Below, in pieces: positions 1 to 9,257 of a stretch of DNA of 64,000 bases. The first letter of the stretch is position 1; every line of letters begins with the position of its first letter. Position numbers and translations under genes: made by a program. A model generated the notes under the pieces. It was not told the DNA's origin and did no database searches. It saw only the letters and a list, made by a program, of their open reading frames with translations. Source of the stretch: Streptomyces sp. Ru72 (lineage in GTDB: Bacteria; Actinomycetota; Actinomycetes; Streptomycetales; Streptomycetaceae); the NCBI RefSeq assembly GCF_002920635.1, contig NZ_PQSR01000019.1:1-64000 (forward strand), given 5' to 3'.

Positions 1-1
1 C

Positions 2-157
2 CTGACGGACGGCCAGACGCCGTGGCCCTCCGCGCAGCCGCCCTGCCGCACCGTCGTCGGTCTCTTCCCCCGTGGCGCCCGCGCCGTCGACGAGGAGAAC
101 CCCGACTACGCCCCGGACGGCCCTCCGTCCTGGGCACGTGTCGTCACCATCGGCTGA
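2..157 (+). CDS. C-terminal end of an unidentified protein (partial)
   Basis: The window opens inside a gene. Frame 2 is open from the first base and stops at TGA 155-157, giving the last 51 residues. They are rich in Pro, Gly and Asp and end in WARVVTIG. The codons have the usual high-GC third positions, so the frame looks real. No motif identifies the family and no function is proposed. The sequence to the left is needed. Confidence 0.55.
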   Translation: MTDGQTPWPSAQPPCRTVVGLFPRGARAVDEENPDYAPDGPPSWARVVTIG

Positions 158-298
158 ACAAGCGCGGTGGCGCCGCACGACCAGCCGGCGGAACTCCTCG
201 TCATCTTCGGACAGCAGGGCGAGCGCGCCCATCTGCGCGCCCGTCCCGGCTGGTCCCGGCAGCCCGCGCTGATCCGAGCGGCCCGCGCCGGGAAGGGA
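158..298 (-). pseudogene. possible gene remnant, unidentified
   Basis: On the minus strand one frame reads as plausible protein for about 45 residues, including GAQMGALALLSEDDEEFRRL, which is acidic and probably helical. It has no start codon with a ribosome site and no clean stop of its own, because it runs into the antisense of the neighbouring partial gene. It may be a leftover of a truncated gene. It could also be chance, since open frames are common at this GC content. Confidence 0.25.
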
Positions 299-308
299 CG
301 GTCCACTG

Positions 309-1385
309 CTACGGCCGCGCCGCATCCTCGGAGCGCAGCAGCGAGCCGAGACCGTGACGGTGCTCGCCCAGGACCCGCGCGCAGACCTCGGCCTCACCGG
401 GCGGACTGAACACGCCCCCGGAGGCGGCTGCCCTGCGGCGGGCCACGGCAGCATCGGTGTCCGCGTCGACCAGGTCCGCGTTGATCGCCGTCGCGGCCCG
501 CACCCCGGCCGCCTGCGCGACCGGGACCGGGGCCATCAGGTCGGTGACGTTGCCCGCCACCCACACCCCGGGCACCTCGGTCAGCCCGCTCGCGTCCGAC
601 GCCACATACGTCCCCACCCCCACAGGGTGCTCCACCGCGCCCAGGCCCAGACCGGCGAGGAGCTCGCTGCGCGCCGCCAACCGCGATGCGACCGCCAGCG
701 CCTCCACCGGCACCTGCCTGCCCGAGCCCAGCCGGACCCCGGTCAGACGGTCCTCGTCGTCCACGGCCAGCCCGGTCACCTCGCCGTCGATCACCGCGAT
801 CCCGCGCGCCGCCAGACGCTCCCACTGCTCCTCGGACACGTCCTCGCCGGTGTGCAGGAACAACGTCACGTCCTGCGACCACTGCCGAAACAGCAGCGCC
901 TGGTGTACGGACATCGGGCTGCCGCCGAGCACACCGAGCGCCCTGTCGCGCACCTCCCAGCCATGGCAGTACGGGCAGTGCAGCACATCGCGCCCCCACC
1001 GCTCCCGCAGACCAGGTATCTCCGGCAGCTCATCGACCAGGCCCGTCGTCACCAGCAGACGCCGCGCCCCGAAAGTGCGACCGCTGGCGCCCTCGACGAC
1101 GAAGCCGCCCTCCACACGCCGGGCGGACACCGCCCGGTCGGACACGAACTGCCCGCCGTAGCCGACCACCTCCTCCCGGCCCAGGCGCAACAGCTCGAGC
1201 GGCGGAGTGCCGTCGCGCGTCAGCAGACCATGCGCCGCCGCGGCGGGCGCGTTGCGCGGTTCACCCGAATCGACGACCAGTACGGAGCGACGGGCGCGCG
1301 CCAGAGTCAGCGCCGCCGACAGCCCGGCGACACCTCCTCCCACCACCAGGACGTCCAGTTCCTCAAAAGCCCTCTGTGCGGTCAT
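309..1385 (-). CDS. thioredoxin-reductase-like NAD(P)/FAD oxidoreductase
   Basis: A 358-residue flavoprotein. Residues 12-30 hold the FAD-binding Rossmann glycine motif (VVGGGVAGLSAAL). CPYCH lies at 137-141, where thioredoxin reductases carry the redox-active CxxC, and GGSPMSVHQALL follows as the NAD(P) site. The late motif GVWVAGNVTDLMAP is the second FAD signature. The protein should be cytosolic and pass electrons from NAD(P)H through FAD to a disulfide; the partner cannot be read from context. About 50 residues follow the usual end of the fold. The start at 1385 (MTAQRAFEEL) was chosen because the fold begins there; an in-frame start lies upstream at 1442. The 310 bases between this gene and the next (1386-1695) hold nothing I recognise. 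Confidence 0.85.
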   Translation of the reverse strand: MTAQRAFEELDVLVVGGGVAGLSAALTLARARRSVLVVDSGEPRNAPAAAAHGLLTRDGTPPLELLRLGREEVVGYGGQFVSDRAVSARRVEGGFVVEGASGRTFGARRLLVTTGLVDELPEIPGLRERWGRDVLHCPYCHGWEVRDRALGVLGGSPMSVHQALLFRQWSQDVTLFLHTGEDVSEEQWERLAARGIAVIDGEVTGLAVDDEDRLTGVRLGSGRQVPVEALAVASRLAARSELLAGLGLGAVEHPVGVGTYVASDASGLTEVPGVWVAGNVTDLMAPVPVAQAAGVRAATAINADLVDADTDAAVARRRAAASGGVFSPPGEAEVCARVLGEHRHGLGSLLRSEDAARP

Positions 1386-1695
1386 ACGGGCACCGTGCGG
1401 CACGCCCGCCCAGGCCGTCCACTTCTCTTGCCGATCCGGCAATCCCTGTGCGCGGTGCGGGATCGGCGGCAGCCCCGCGGCACCGTCACCGACGTCCAGT
1501 GCTCGTTCGCGCGGGTGTGCTGCCCGTCAGGCGTCGCTGCCCGTGCCCACAGCGTGCCGATGAGAGCGGACAACCGCGGTCGACAGCGGGCGACCGGACT
1601 CGCGGTCTGACACCGGTCCGACCTGCCTGCTCGAGGGAGTGCGGCAACCCGGCGCCCCGCAGACCGCACGCCACCGGGCGGAGGGAGGCACCAGC

Positions 1696-3000
1696 TCACG
1701 CGAGCACGAAGTAGCGCAGCCACACGTAGAGCAGGGAGATGCCCACGGTGGTGCCCGTGACGATCAGGCCGTACTTGGTGAACTGCCAGAAGGAGATGGG
1801 CTGACGGCTGCGTTCGGCGATGCCGAGGACCACGACGTTGGCGGACGCGCCGATCGCCGTGGCGTTGCCGCCGAGGTCGGCGCCCAGGGCCAGCGCCCAC
1901 CACAGCACGTGCTGGGCGTCGCCCGCAGCGCCCATGTCCTTGACCAGGTCGGCGGTGATGGGGGCCATGGTGGCGACGTACGGAATGTTGTCGACGATGC
2001 CGGACAGGACCGCCGACCCGCCGAGCAGGGTCATGGAGCCGCCGAGCTCGTTGCCGCCGATCGCGTCCGCGAGCCGCCGGGAGACCTCGCTGACGACACC
2101 GGTGTCGATGAGGCCGCCGATCATGATGAACAGGCCGGCGAAGAAGGCCAGGGTGGGCCACTCCACCTCGGCCAGCACGTCGTGGGTGTCGACGGCGGAG
2201 ACGGCGACGAGCAGTCCGGCGCCCAGCAGGGCGACGATGCTGGGCTCGTAGTGCAGCACCGGATGGAGGACGAAGCCGGCCACCACCAGCGCCAGCACGA
2301 CCAGCCCCTGGACGAGGAGGCGGGGGTCGCGGATCGCCTCGCGCTCCTCCAAGGCCATGATCTCGACAGCGCGGTCCTCGTCGTAGACGAACGAGGCCCG
2401 GAACATCACCCGGCACAGCGCGAGCAGCACGACCACGAGCACCGCGGCGAGCGGGGCCAGGTGGACGACGAAGTCGTTGAAGGTCAGTCCGGCCCGGCTG
2501 GCGATGATGATGTTCGGCGGATCGCCGACCAGCGTCGCGGTGCCGCCGATGTTGGAGGCCATCACCTCGGCGATCAGGAACGGCGCGGCGGGCAGCGCCA
2601 GACGTTCACAGACCAGCAGCGTGACCGGAGCGATCAGCAGCACCGTGGTGACGTTGTCGAGCAGCGCCGACGCCACCGCGGTGATGACCACCAGCATGGC
2701 CATCACCCGGAACGGCTTGGCACGAGCACGTTTGACCGCCCAGATCGCCAAGTACTCGAACATGCCGGTCTTCTTCAGCACGCCGACGATCGTCATCATG
2801 CCCATGAGCAGGAAGATGACGTTCCAGTCGACGCCGGAGTGCTCGGAGTAGAACGCCGAGACGTCGTCGGTCGCCCCGATCGCCAGCATCAGGCCTGCGC
2901 CGCCGAGGGCCACAGCGACGCGGTGGATCTTCTCGCTGATGATCAGGGCGTAGGCGCCGACGAAGACGACGATCGCTGCCCAGCTGTGCCAGTCGTTCAC
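1696..3000 (-). CDS. SLC13/ArsB/NhaD-type ion permease
   Basis: A 434-residue membrane protein of the ion-transporter superfamily that includes ArsB and NhaD. About eleven hydrophobic segments fit the family, in two halves. Each half has an Asn-containing motif: ALLDNVTTVLLIAPVTLL with SNIGGTATLVGDPPNII in the first, and SGIVDNIPYVATMAPI with GNATAIGASANVV in the second. These Gly/Asn/Asp-rich loops are the substrate and cation region in this family. The ion cannot be told from sequence; arsenite, a dicarboxylate or a Na+/H+ role are all possible. The GTG start overlaps the stop of the decayed antiporter upstream (GTGA), so the two were translationally coupled. It belongs to the operon that starts with the CBS gene at 3990. 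Confidence 0.85.
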   Translation of the reverse strand: MNDWHSWAAIVVFVGAYALIISEKIHRVAVALGGAGLMLAIGATDDVSAFYSEHSGVDWNVIFLLMGMMTIVGVLKKTGMFEYLAIWAVKRARAKPFRVMAMLVVITAVASALLDNVTTVLLIAPVTLLVCERLALPAAPFLIAEVMASNIGGTATLVGDPPNIIIASRAGLTFNDFVVHLAPLAAVLVVVLLALCRVMFRASFVYDEDRAVEIMALEEREAIRDPRLLVQGLVVLALVVAGFVLHPVLHYEPSIVALLGAGLLVAVSAVDTHDVLAEVEWPTLAFFAGLFIMIGGLIDTGVVSEVSRRLADAIGGNELGGSMTLLGGSAVLSGIVDNIPYVATMAPITADLVKDMGAAGDAQHVLWWALALGADLGGNATAIGASANVVVLGIAERSRQPISFWQFTKYGLIVTGTTVGISLLYVWLRYFVLA

Positions 3001-3368
3001 GTTCCTCCGGCTCCTCGGTGCGCCCGCAGTGCCGTGGTCTGGGGGACGTCCGCGTCGTTGCGGCCGTCCGGGATGCCCGCCAGGTCGTCGACGTCGAAGG
3101 CGCGGGTGACTTCGCCGGTTCCGCCGGCGCCTCGCCCACCGGCTCGAAGGACTCGGCAGTGGGGCCGGCGGCGGCGATCAGGACGAGGACGACCGACAGG
3201 GAGAGCCCGTCGGTGATGCCGCTCTCCACGTTCAGCAGCCGGCGCAGCTTGGCCGGGGCCTCGCTGCGGCCCACGATCGGCGAGGCGAAGACCGGGTCGG
3301 TCGCCGCCAGGGCGGCGCCGACCAGGAAGGACGTCGTCCGCGACGCCGAAGCCCACCACCAGCACCAT
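2997..3368 (-). pseudogene. decayed Na+/H+ antiporter fragment
   Basis: Minus-strand sequence here encodes the middle of a CPA1-type cation/proton antiporter, but not in one frame. One frame reads ALAATDPVFASPIVG followed by KLRRLLNVESGITDGLSLSV, which is the signature region of the family. The flanking parts, including the end ALRAHRGAGGT and its stop, lie in another frame. Only about 120 of roughly 400 residues remain and the N-terminal membrane half is missing. The stop at 2997-2999 overlaps the GTG start of the next permease, so the remnant still marks an old coupled operon. Confidence 0.7.
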
Positions 3369-3502
3369 GGCGGAAGCCCCCCGATCGGAAGAGAGATCTG
3401 TTCCCCTGCTCGCCGACCAGGCTTCCCGGCACACCGGGTGGAACCCTACCTGTCCCCGATGCGTCTTCGACAGGTTGCTCACGCGCACCGCTCAGGCGTG
3501 AA

Positions 3503-3523
3503 CATTGCCGGACTCCGGCAACG
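3503..3523 (-). terminator. stem-loop after the CBS gene
   Basis: TTGCCGG and CCGGCAA form a 7-bp stem with a three-base loop just beyond the stop of the CBS gene. There is no T-tract, which is usual in Streptomyces. It may also attenuate read-through into the downstream transporter genes. Confidence 0.4.
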
Positions 3524-3528
3524 TCGTC

Positions 3529-3990
3529 TCACGAGGCGGCGAGCAGCAGCCGTTCCAGCAGGTGGGCCGCGGTGATCACGCCGAGGAGCCGTATGCCGCC
3601 CTCGTTCTCCTCCACCACCGCCACCAGGGGGCTGCGGACCTGCGCCATGAGCGCCGCCACCTCCAGCGCGGTCGCGTCCGGCTCGGCGACGGGCGGCGCC
3701 GGCACGCTCTTGGACAGGCAGTCGCGCACCGTGCGGCCCTTGAGTGCCTGGCACAGCCGGTCCGCGTGCCGTTCGTCGACCACTGCCGCCAGCGTCGGAT
3801 CGTCGATCACATAGGCGGGAACGAGGATCTTGATCATCTGGGATGCGGGGAGGACCGCCTTCGGCACGCCCTCGTCATCGACCACCAGCAGGGCGGGCAG
3901 CCGGTGTTCGGCCATCAGCCGTGCCGCCGCCATCGCGTCGGCGTCCACGCCGACGGTCTCGTACTCCACTGCCAGATCGCGTGCCCGCAT
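3529..3990 (-). CDS. CBS-domain protein
   Basis: A 153-residue protein made of two CBS motifs. The first runs from about residue 2 to 60 (MAAARLMAEHRLPALLVVDD), the second from about 88 to 150 (TALEVAALMAQVRSPLVAVV, ending LLGVITAAHLL). CBS pairs usually bind adenosine nucleotides and gate a partner protein. It lies first in a minus-strand run with an antiporter remnant and an ion permease, so it probably regulated ion transport. Two ATG codons are adjacent; the second (3990) was chosen because a GGAG lies six bases before it. The 250 bases up to the stop of the large ATPase (3994-4243) hold the likely promoter and a possible 35-codon frame from about 4231, too weak to call. Confidence 0.8.
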   Translation of the reverse strand: MRARDLAVEYETVGVDADAMAAARLMAEHRLPALLVVDDEGVPKAVLPASQMIKILVPAYVIDDPTLAAVVDERHADRLCQALKGRTVRDCLSKSVPAPPVAEPDATALEVAALMAQVRSPLVAVVEENEGGIRLLGVITAAHLLERLLLAAS

Positions 3991-4243
3991 CATCGGCTCC
4001 GAGTTCGCTCTGAGTCCCGCCGCAAGGCAGCGTCCCGCGGACGAGGTGCGCGGACCACCGGTCGCGCGGCGGCTCCGTACCGTGACATTGTGACGCACCC
4101 GGCAGCCGACGGCGCAGGACGGCCTCAGTCCGTCTCTCGACCAGGTGTGACGCGGTGACGGGCGCCGATCGCGTCGACGATCCGCGGGCGGTACCGAGGG
4201 CCGCCCGCGGACAGCGGCAGGGCGCACTGCATGGGCTCGCCCC

Positions 4244-7200
4244 CTACTGTTCCCCGGGCCGCGCCGCGTCCCCGGCACGGGTGTTCGTGAGCGGATCGCG
4301 CGGACCGGTGGCACGGGTGATGGCGGACTCGATGGCGGCCACACGGTCGGCGAGGAGACCGAGGGCGGCCCCCATGGGGGTCCCCCCTGCTCGGGCGAAG
4401 CCGAGAGCTTGGGGGAGGGTCATGGAGCCCTCCGCGGGCGCCCCGAGAGCATGCGTACGGACGTAGGCGGCCTTCAACTCGGCCCAGCGTGCCGCCTCCT
4501 CGGTGGTCGGCGTGCCGCGCAGTTCGGCCAGTTTCAGCAGGTTGGCCTCCGCCTCGCCGGTGAGCGTGTGGGCCTCCGCGGTGAAGTGGTCGTCGATGAC
4601 CGCGGCGACTTCGGCGTCGTTCATGGCGGGCCGCACGCGCTGGGCGATCCTGTTCATGGTGCGGTAGGAGCCCTGCAGCCGGAACGGCGGCTCGGTGCGC
4701 GTGGCGTCGGACTGTGCGGCGGAGGCGATGTAGGCGGCGTTGACCGCGAGGACCGTCTCGCGCACGGTGAGCAGGTGGCGCAGCACGGCCACGATCTGCT
4801 CCGCCTCGGCGGGAGCGTAGGGGTGGGCGAGCCGGTCGGCGCGGGCGGCGGGGTCGTCGGCGGCGAGCCGGACGAACAGGTCGAGGTCGCGGCGGTCGCG
4901 TCCGGCGAGCGGGGCGAGCACCGGGTTCGAGGTGAGCGCGTTCTCCAGGAAGCTGTACGCGAAGACGTCCTCCTTGCCGGTGAGGACGTCGCCGAGGTTC
5001 CAGACGTCGGCACGGTTGGCGAGCATGTCGGGTACGCGGAAGCGGGCGCCGGACTCGGTGTAGGGGTTGCCGGCCATGCAGACCGCGAAGCGCTTGCCGC
5101 GCAGGTCGTACGTGCGCGGCTCGCCGTCCCGTACGCCGTCGATGCGGCGGGTGGCGTCGCACAGCGGGATGAACTTCTGCAGCAGCTCCGGCGAGGTGTG
5201 CTGGATGTCGTCGAGGTACAGGAGCGTGTTGGTGCCCGCGGCGAGCGCAAAGTTGATCTTCTCGATCTCCTGGCGGGCCGTGGCGTTCGGGGCCTCGGCC
5301 GGGTCGAGCGAGGTGACGGTGTGCCCGAGTGCCGGGCCGCTGACCTTCACGAGCATCAGGCCGAGGCGGTCGGCGACGTACTCCATCAGCGTCGTCTTGC
5401 CATAGCCGGGCGGGGAGATCAGCAGCAGGAGGCCACCGGTGTCGGTGCGCCTGCTCTCGCCGGCGGTGCCGAGCTGCCGGGCGAGGCTGTCGCCGACGAG
5501 GGGCAGGTACACCTCGTCGATGAGGCGGCCCCGCACGAAGGCCGCCATGGAGCGCGGGCGGTGGTCGTCCAGGCGCAGACGGGTGCGTTCGGCGGCGACC
5601 AGGGCGGTGCGCCGGCGCTGGTAGGCGCGGAACGCGGGCGCCTCGAGCTCGGCGAAACGCCTGGTCCGGGCGAGGAACTCGTCGATGCGCACGGTGAGGG
5701 CGCGGCCGCTGATGCGCGGGTGCGTGCCGAGCAGCCCCTCGGCGGTCGTCACCGGCGAGACGTCGGAGTCGTAGCGGGGCAGGTCCGGGCACAGCTCGGC
5801 GGCCACCGCCTCGGCCAGGTCCCCGGCGGTGGCCTCCGCGCCGGTGGAGGCGGCGTACGCCGACAGCCACGCCTCGGCCAGCTGGCGGCGAGCGGTCAGG
5901 TCGTCGAGTGCGGCCAGGTCCTCGGCGTAGGCCGACGTGCCCACCGTGCGCCGGAACTTGTCGAGCAGCGTGCGAGTGTCGGCGCTGATGACGAAACCGC
6001 CGGGGCCGGCCGTCAGTTCCTCGAAGAGGTACGACGCCGCCGCGGCGGCCAGTGGCCCGCCGGCCGGGGGCCAGGCGCCGATCGCCGACGCCAGTTCCGC
6101 TTCCAGGTCGGCGATCGCGGGCGCCGCGCCGAAGGTGTCCCTGGCCCGGGCCAGGGACACCGCGCGCCGGGCCCACGTCGCGCGTGCCTCCGCCGTGGTG
6201 CCGTGGGCCCAGAACAGCTGGGCGGCGGCGCGGGCGGCGGGTTCGTGGCGCAGCGTCCCGGCCTGCTCGTACAACGGCAGGAGCGCGGTGAGGATGATGG
6301 TCGCGTCGTGGTCGTGGACGCCCCGCTCATAGCCCTCGTCGTACGCGTCCTGCGCCGCCTCGCGTACGAGGGCGGGCAGGTCGGCCGCCGCCAGGGCGGC
6401 TGGGCCGTGTTCCCTCAGCAGGCGGGCGGCGAGGTGCTCGGCTCGGTACACCTCGGGCGACTCGGAGGGCAGGGTGCGCTCCCAGTACGGGCGCGTGGCG
6501 GCGAACGCGGGGTCGGTGACGGGTGAGCGGTAGTCGGTGCCGGTGAGGGCGAGGGCGAGGCCGTCGCCGTGCGGGACCAGGGTGAGGTCGAGGGGCTGGG
6601 TGGTGACGGCGAAGCGGTGGCCGCCCAGGCGGATGGTGCGGCCGTCGTCGGTGTAGAGGTCGGTGCGGTCGCGCAGCGCGCGGGTGGCTTCCTGGCGTGC
6701 GGCCTTCAGACGGCCGTCCAGTTCCTCGGCCCGGACGCTGTCGCCGAGTGCTCGCAGTTCGCCGGCGGTGCGGCGGACCTTGGCGACGACGGGGTCGGAG
6801 GCGAAGTAGGTGGAGACCGCCTCGGCGTCGGCGAGCGTGGCCGCGCGCCGTGCGACCGTCTCCAGGATGCGGGCGGCGGAGGCCGCGAGCTGTTCGGCGC
6901 GGCGGGCGAGGGTATCGAGGAGGTTCTGCTTGCGGGCGGAGAACGCCTCGTGGACCTCGGTGCGCTTGTCGGCGAGCTCGCCGAGGAAGTCGTCGAACTC
7001 GCCGAAACGAAACTCCAGGTTCTCCAGCCGTACCAGGATGCCCGCGAGCTGCTCGTCGCACGCTTCGGGGCTGTCGGCCATCGCGAGCGCGCCGGTGACC
7101 GCCTGGCCGAGCAGGGCGAACTCGGCGGCGAACTCGTCGCGCCCCTCGCTGTCGCGAAGGGTGCGACGGCGGGCGTCCAAGGTGGCGCGGGCGCGGTTGA

Positions 7201-9178
7201 TCCCGCCCAGCATGTCGGCGATGCGCTGAAGGACGGATGTGCGGACGGTGGCGTCGCCGATGTCCAGCACGGTGACGATCTCGGTGACCGTGCGCAGTGT
7301 GTCGGCGAGTTCGTCGAGCCGGGCCGCGACGGGTGCCGCCTCGGCGACACTGCCGATCGCCCAGGCGTCCGCGACGAGCTGTTCGACGTCCCGTTGGTGC
7401 CCTGCGAAGGCGTCCTCGCGGGCCAGGAAGGCGACGGCCCGCTTCCCGAACGCGGCGAGGTCCGCCTCCGCCTCGGCGGCGAGTCCGTCGATGCGGGCCG
7501 TGTCGGCGTACCGCATCTCCTTCAGGGTCAGCAGGTGCCCCTGAGCGCGCCGTAGTTCGGTCAGTCCGCTCACCCAGGCGGCCGCACCGCGCGGCGCCTC
7601 GCCGCGCAGCCGGCGCACCACCGCCGCCAGCCGGCCGGCGGCCTCCTCCAGCGCGTCGGCGGCCCGGCGGGTGAGCGTCTGGACGGTGCGGAACTCGGCG
7701 AGCACCTGCTCGGCCGTTGCCCGTACGGCATCCAGCGCGGTGCGCAGGTCGCCCAGGCCGGCCTCCCCCAGCCAGTGGTGGCTGTCGGCGGCGCGGACGC
7801 AGGCGGCGACCAGCGCCTCGTACGCCTCGGTCGTCGGCGGGGTCTCGGCGGCCGCGCGGCTGATGGACAGGCAGTCGGAGATGCCGCGCACGAGGTCGGC
7901 GTTGCCGACGCGGCCCAGAGGGCCGGTGCCCGTGGGGGCTGCGTAGGTGTCGGCGGCATAGGGGGAGGTCCACTGCTGCAGCGGGTGGACCCGGCCGGGC
8001 TCGCCGCCGTCGGCCCGCAGCGTCATCAGGGTGCCGTCGTCGAAGAGGGCCCATCCGTGGCACGGCAGCGGAGTGGTGATCTCCTTGCGGACGGTGTTGT
8101 ACGACAGCAGCACGCTGCGGCCCTCGGCACGCGCGCGGAACGCGTACAGGACGTCCTCGCCGTAGGGCGAGCGCACCTCGCGCTCGAATGCGAGACCGGC
8201 CGCAGCGAGGTCGTACGTCTTGTGGACACCTCCCGCCAGGCAGTAGCCGCCGGGGAACACGATCCCGTGGTCCTCGGGCAGGCGGCGGCACGCCTGCCCG
8301 ATGGCGTCCAGACGCACCACGGACCTGGTGAGGGTGTCGAAGACCAGGTAGCGGTGGGCATCCTCCTTGTAGGGGCGGATCCGCAGCAGGATCAGCGCGC
8401 CCACGCGCGCGTGCGCGATGTCCGCGTCGGCCAGCGACTGCAGCGGCTCGTCGACCGGCTCGCGGTGGATGCCCTCGCCCGTCTCGGTGTCGTTCTCCAC
8501 CTTGACGGTCAACGCCCCGCCCAGGGTGTCGACGAAGACCTCGCCGCGGACGGACACGTGCGGGTGGCGGCCCAGAACGTGGTCCTCGCGGGTCGCCTCG
8601 GTCCACTCGAAGTCGTGGGAGGGCGGCAGCACGTGGTCGCGGTCGCCGCGCGCGTCCAGGAACGTCACCTGCCCGTCGTCGCCCAGCCTCCACCGCAGCA
8701 CCCTGATGTCGTCGGTCGCGTCGCCGGTCTGGAAGACGGCCAGCAGTTTGCCGTCCGCGCGGCGGAGCCGGAGAAGCCGCGCCTGACGGTAGTAGCGGTG
8801 AAGGGCAGCGAACTCCCGTACGAAGGCCGGGTCGTCGAGCAGGCCGGGCACCGCGCCCTCGGGCAGCGGGCTCAGGTCGCGGTCGTACAGCGCGAGGACG
8901 TCGCCCACCTGCGGCTCGGGACGGGCGCCGCTGTATCCGAACAACAGGCGGTCCCCGACTGCTACGACGTCGCGGGGCACGCAGGCGTGCTCGGTGCGCA
9001 GCCGGCCCGTACCGGTGAGGTCCAGCCGCGTGGCGCCGAACTCCTCGACGCGACGGGCGTTGAGGAGCTCGGCGCCGCGGGCGAGTTCCGCTGCTTGTGC
9101 GGTGAGCCGGTCGCGCAGCACCTCGTACGTTCCGGCGTCGACTGCGTCGTACGAGCCCGTCTCCAGGGCGGTCGCCAT
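4244..9178 (-). CDS. giant AAA ATPase, DUF3686 / DNA-repair-ATPase type
   Basis: A 1644-residue protein. The first 450 or so residues match the style of the DUF3686 region (ARLLRLRRADGKLLAVFQTG, PYKEDAHRYLVFDTLTRSVV). A long helical, probably coiled-coil region follows at about 480-850. A C-terminal AAA module has a Walker A motif SPPGYGKTTLMEY near residue 1250, a Walker B motif LLYLDDIQ near 1318, and KRFAVCMAGNPYTESG after it. The family is labelled DNA repair ATPase, but I know of no settled role. It lies downstream of a flotillin and a YqiJ-like membrane protein on the same strand, an arrangement I recall from other bacteria. The likely job is therefore remodelling at a flotillin membrane patch. 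The start has AAAGGGA about 10 bases before ATG. Confidence 0.8.
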   Translation of the reverse strand: MATALETGSYDAVDAGTYEVLRDRLTAQAAELARGAELLNARRVEEFGATRLDLTGTGRLRTEHACVPRDVVAVGDRLLFGYSGARPEPQVGDVLALYDRDLSPLPEGAVPGLLDDPAFVREFAALHRYYRQARLLRLRRADGKLLAVFQTGDATDDIRVLRWRLGDDGQVTFLDARGDRDHVLPPSHDFEWTEATREDHVLGRHPHVSVRGEVFVDTLGGALTVKVENDTETGEGIHREPVDEPLQSLADADIAHARVGALILLRIRPYKEDAHRYLVFDTLTRSVVRLDAIGQACRRLPEDHGIVFPGGYCLAGGVHKTYDLAAAGLAFEREVRSPYGEDVLYAFRARAEGRSVLLSYNTVRKEITTPLPCHGWALFDDGTLMTLRADGGEPGRVHPLQQWTSPYAADTYAAPTGTGPLGRVGNADLVRGISDCLSISRAAAETPPTTEAYEALVAACVRAADSHHWLGEAGLGDLRTALDAVRATAEQVLAEFRTVQTLTRRAADALEEAAGRLAAVVRRLRGEAPRGAAAWVSGLTELRRAQGHLLTLKEMRYADTARIDGLAAEAEADLAAFGKRAVAFLAREDAFAGHQRDVEQLVADAWAIGSVAEAAPVAARLDELADTLRTVTEIVTVLDIGDATVRTSVLQRIADMLGGINRARATLDARRRTLRDSEGRDEFAAEFALLGQAVTGALAMADSPEACDEQLAGILVRLENLEFRFGEFDDFLGELADKRTEVHEAFSARKQNLLDTLARRAEQLAASAARILETVARRAATLADAEAVSTYFASDPVVAKVRRTAGELRALGDSVRAEELDGRLKAARQEATRALRDRTDLYTDDGRTIRLGGHRFAVTTQPLDLTLVPHGDGLALALTGTDYRSPVTDPAFAATRPYWERTLPSESPEVYRAEHLAARLLREHGPAALAAADLPALVREAAQDAYDEGYERGVHDHDATIILTALLPLYEQAGTLRHEPAARAAAQLFWAHGTTAEARATWARRAVSLARARDTFGAAPAIADLEAELASAIGAWPPAGGPLAAAAASYLFEELTAGPGGFVISADTRTLLDKFRRTVGTSAYAEDLAALDDLTARRQLAEAWLSAYAASTGAEATAGDLAEAVAAELCPDLPRYDSDVSPVTTAEGLLGTHPRISGRALTVRIDEFLARTRRFAELEAPAFRAYQRRRTALVAAERTRLRLDDHRPRSMAAFVRGRLIDEVYLPLVGDSLARQLGTAGESRRTDTGGLLLLISPPGYGKTTLMEYVADRLGLMLVKVSGPALGHTVTSLDPAEAPNATARQEIEKINFALAAGTNTLLYLDDIQHTSPELLQKFIPLCDATRRIDGVRDGEPRTYDLRGKRFAVCMAGNPYTESGARFRVPDMLANRADVWNLGDVLTGKEDVFAYSFLENALTSNPVLAPLAGRDRRDLDLFVRLAADDPAARADRLAHPYAPAEAEQIVAVLRHLLTVRETVLAVNAAYIASAAQSDATRTEPPFRLQGSYRTMNRIAQRVRPAMNDAEVAAVIDDHFTAEAHTLTGEAEANLLKLAELRGTPTTEEAARWAELKAAYVRTHALGAPAEGSMTLPQALGFARAGGTPMGAALGLLADRVAAIESAITRATGPRDPLTNTRAGDAARPGEQ

Positions 9179-9206
9179 GGACGTTGCGTCCCTTTCTTCA
9201 GGTGGT

Positions 9207-9251
9207 GCGGTGCCGGAGCCGCCGTCCCCTGTGCGGCAGCTCCGGCACCGC
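9207..9251 (-). promoter_or_regulatory. intercistronic stem-loop between flotillin and ATPase
   Basis: GCGGTGCCGGAGC (9207-9219) pairs perfectly with GCTCCGGCACCGC (9239-9251), a 13-bp stem within the 79-base gap. It could terminate part of the transcription after flotillin, stabilise its 3' end, or set the ratio of flotillin to ATPase. Confidence 0.55.
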
Positions 9252-9257
9252 TGGTCG

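Noticed and set aside
4409..6526. Long open frames on the plus strand opposite the giant ATPase (and similar ones at 6569-7555 and 7775-9280)
   Set aside because: They are antisense to a clear AAA protein, have unnatural Gly/Val/Arg-rich composition and no motifs. High GC leaves such frames open by chance.
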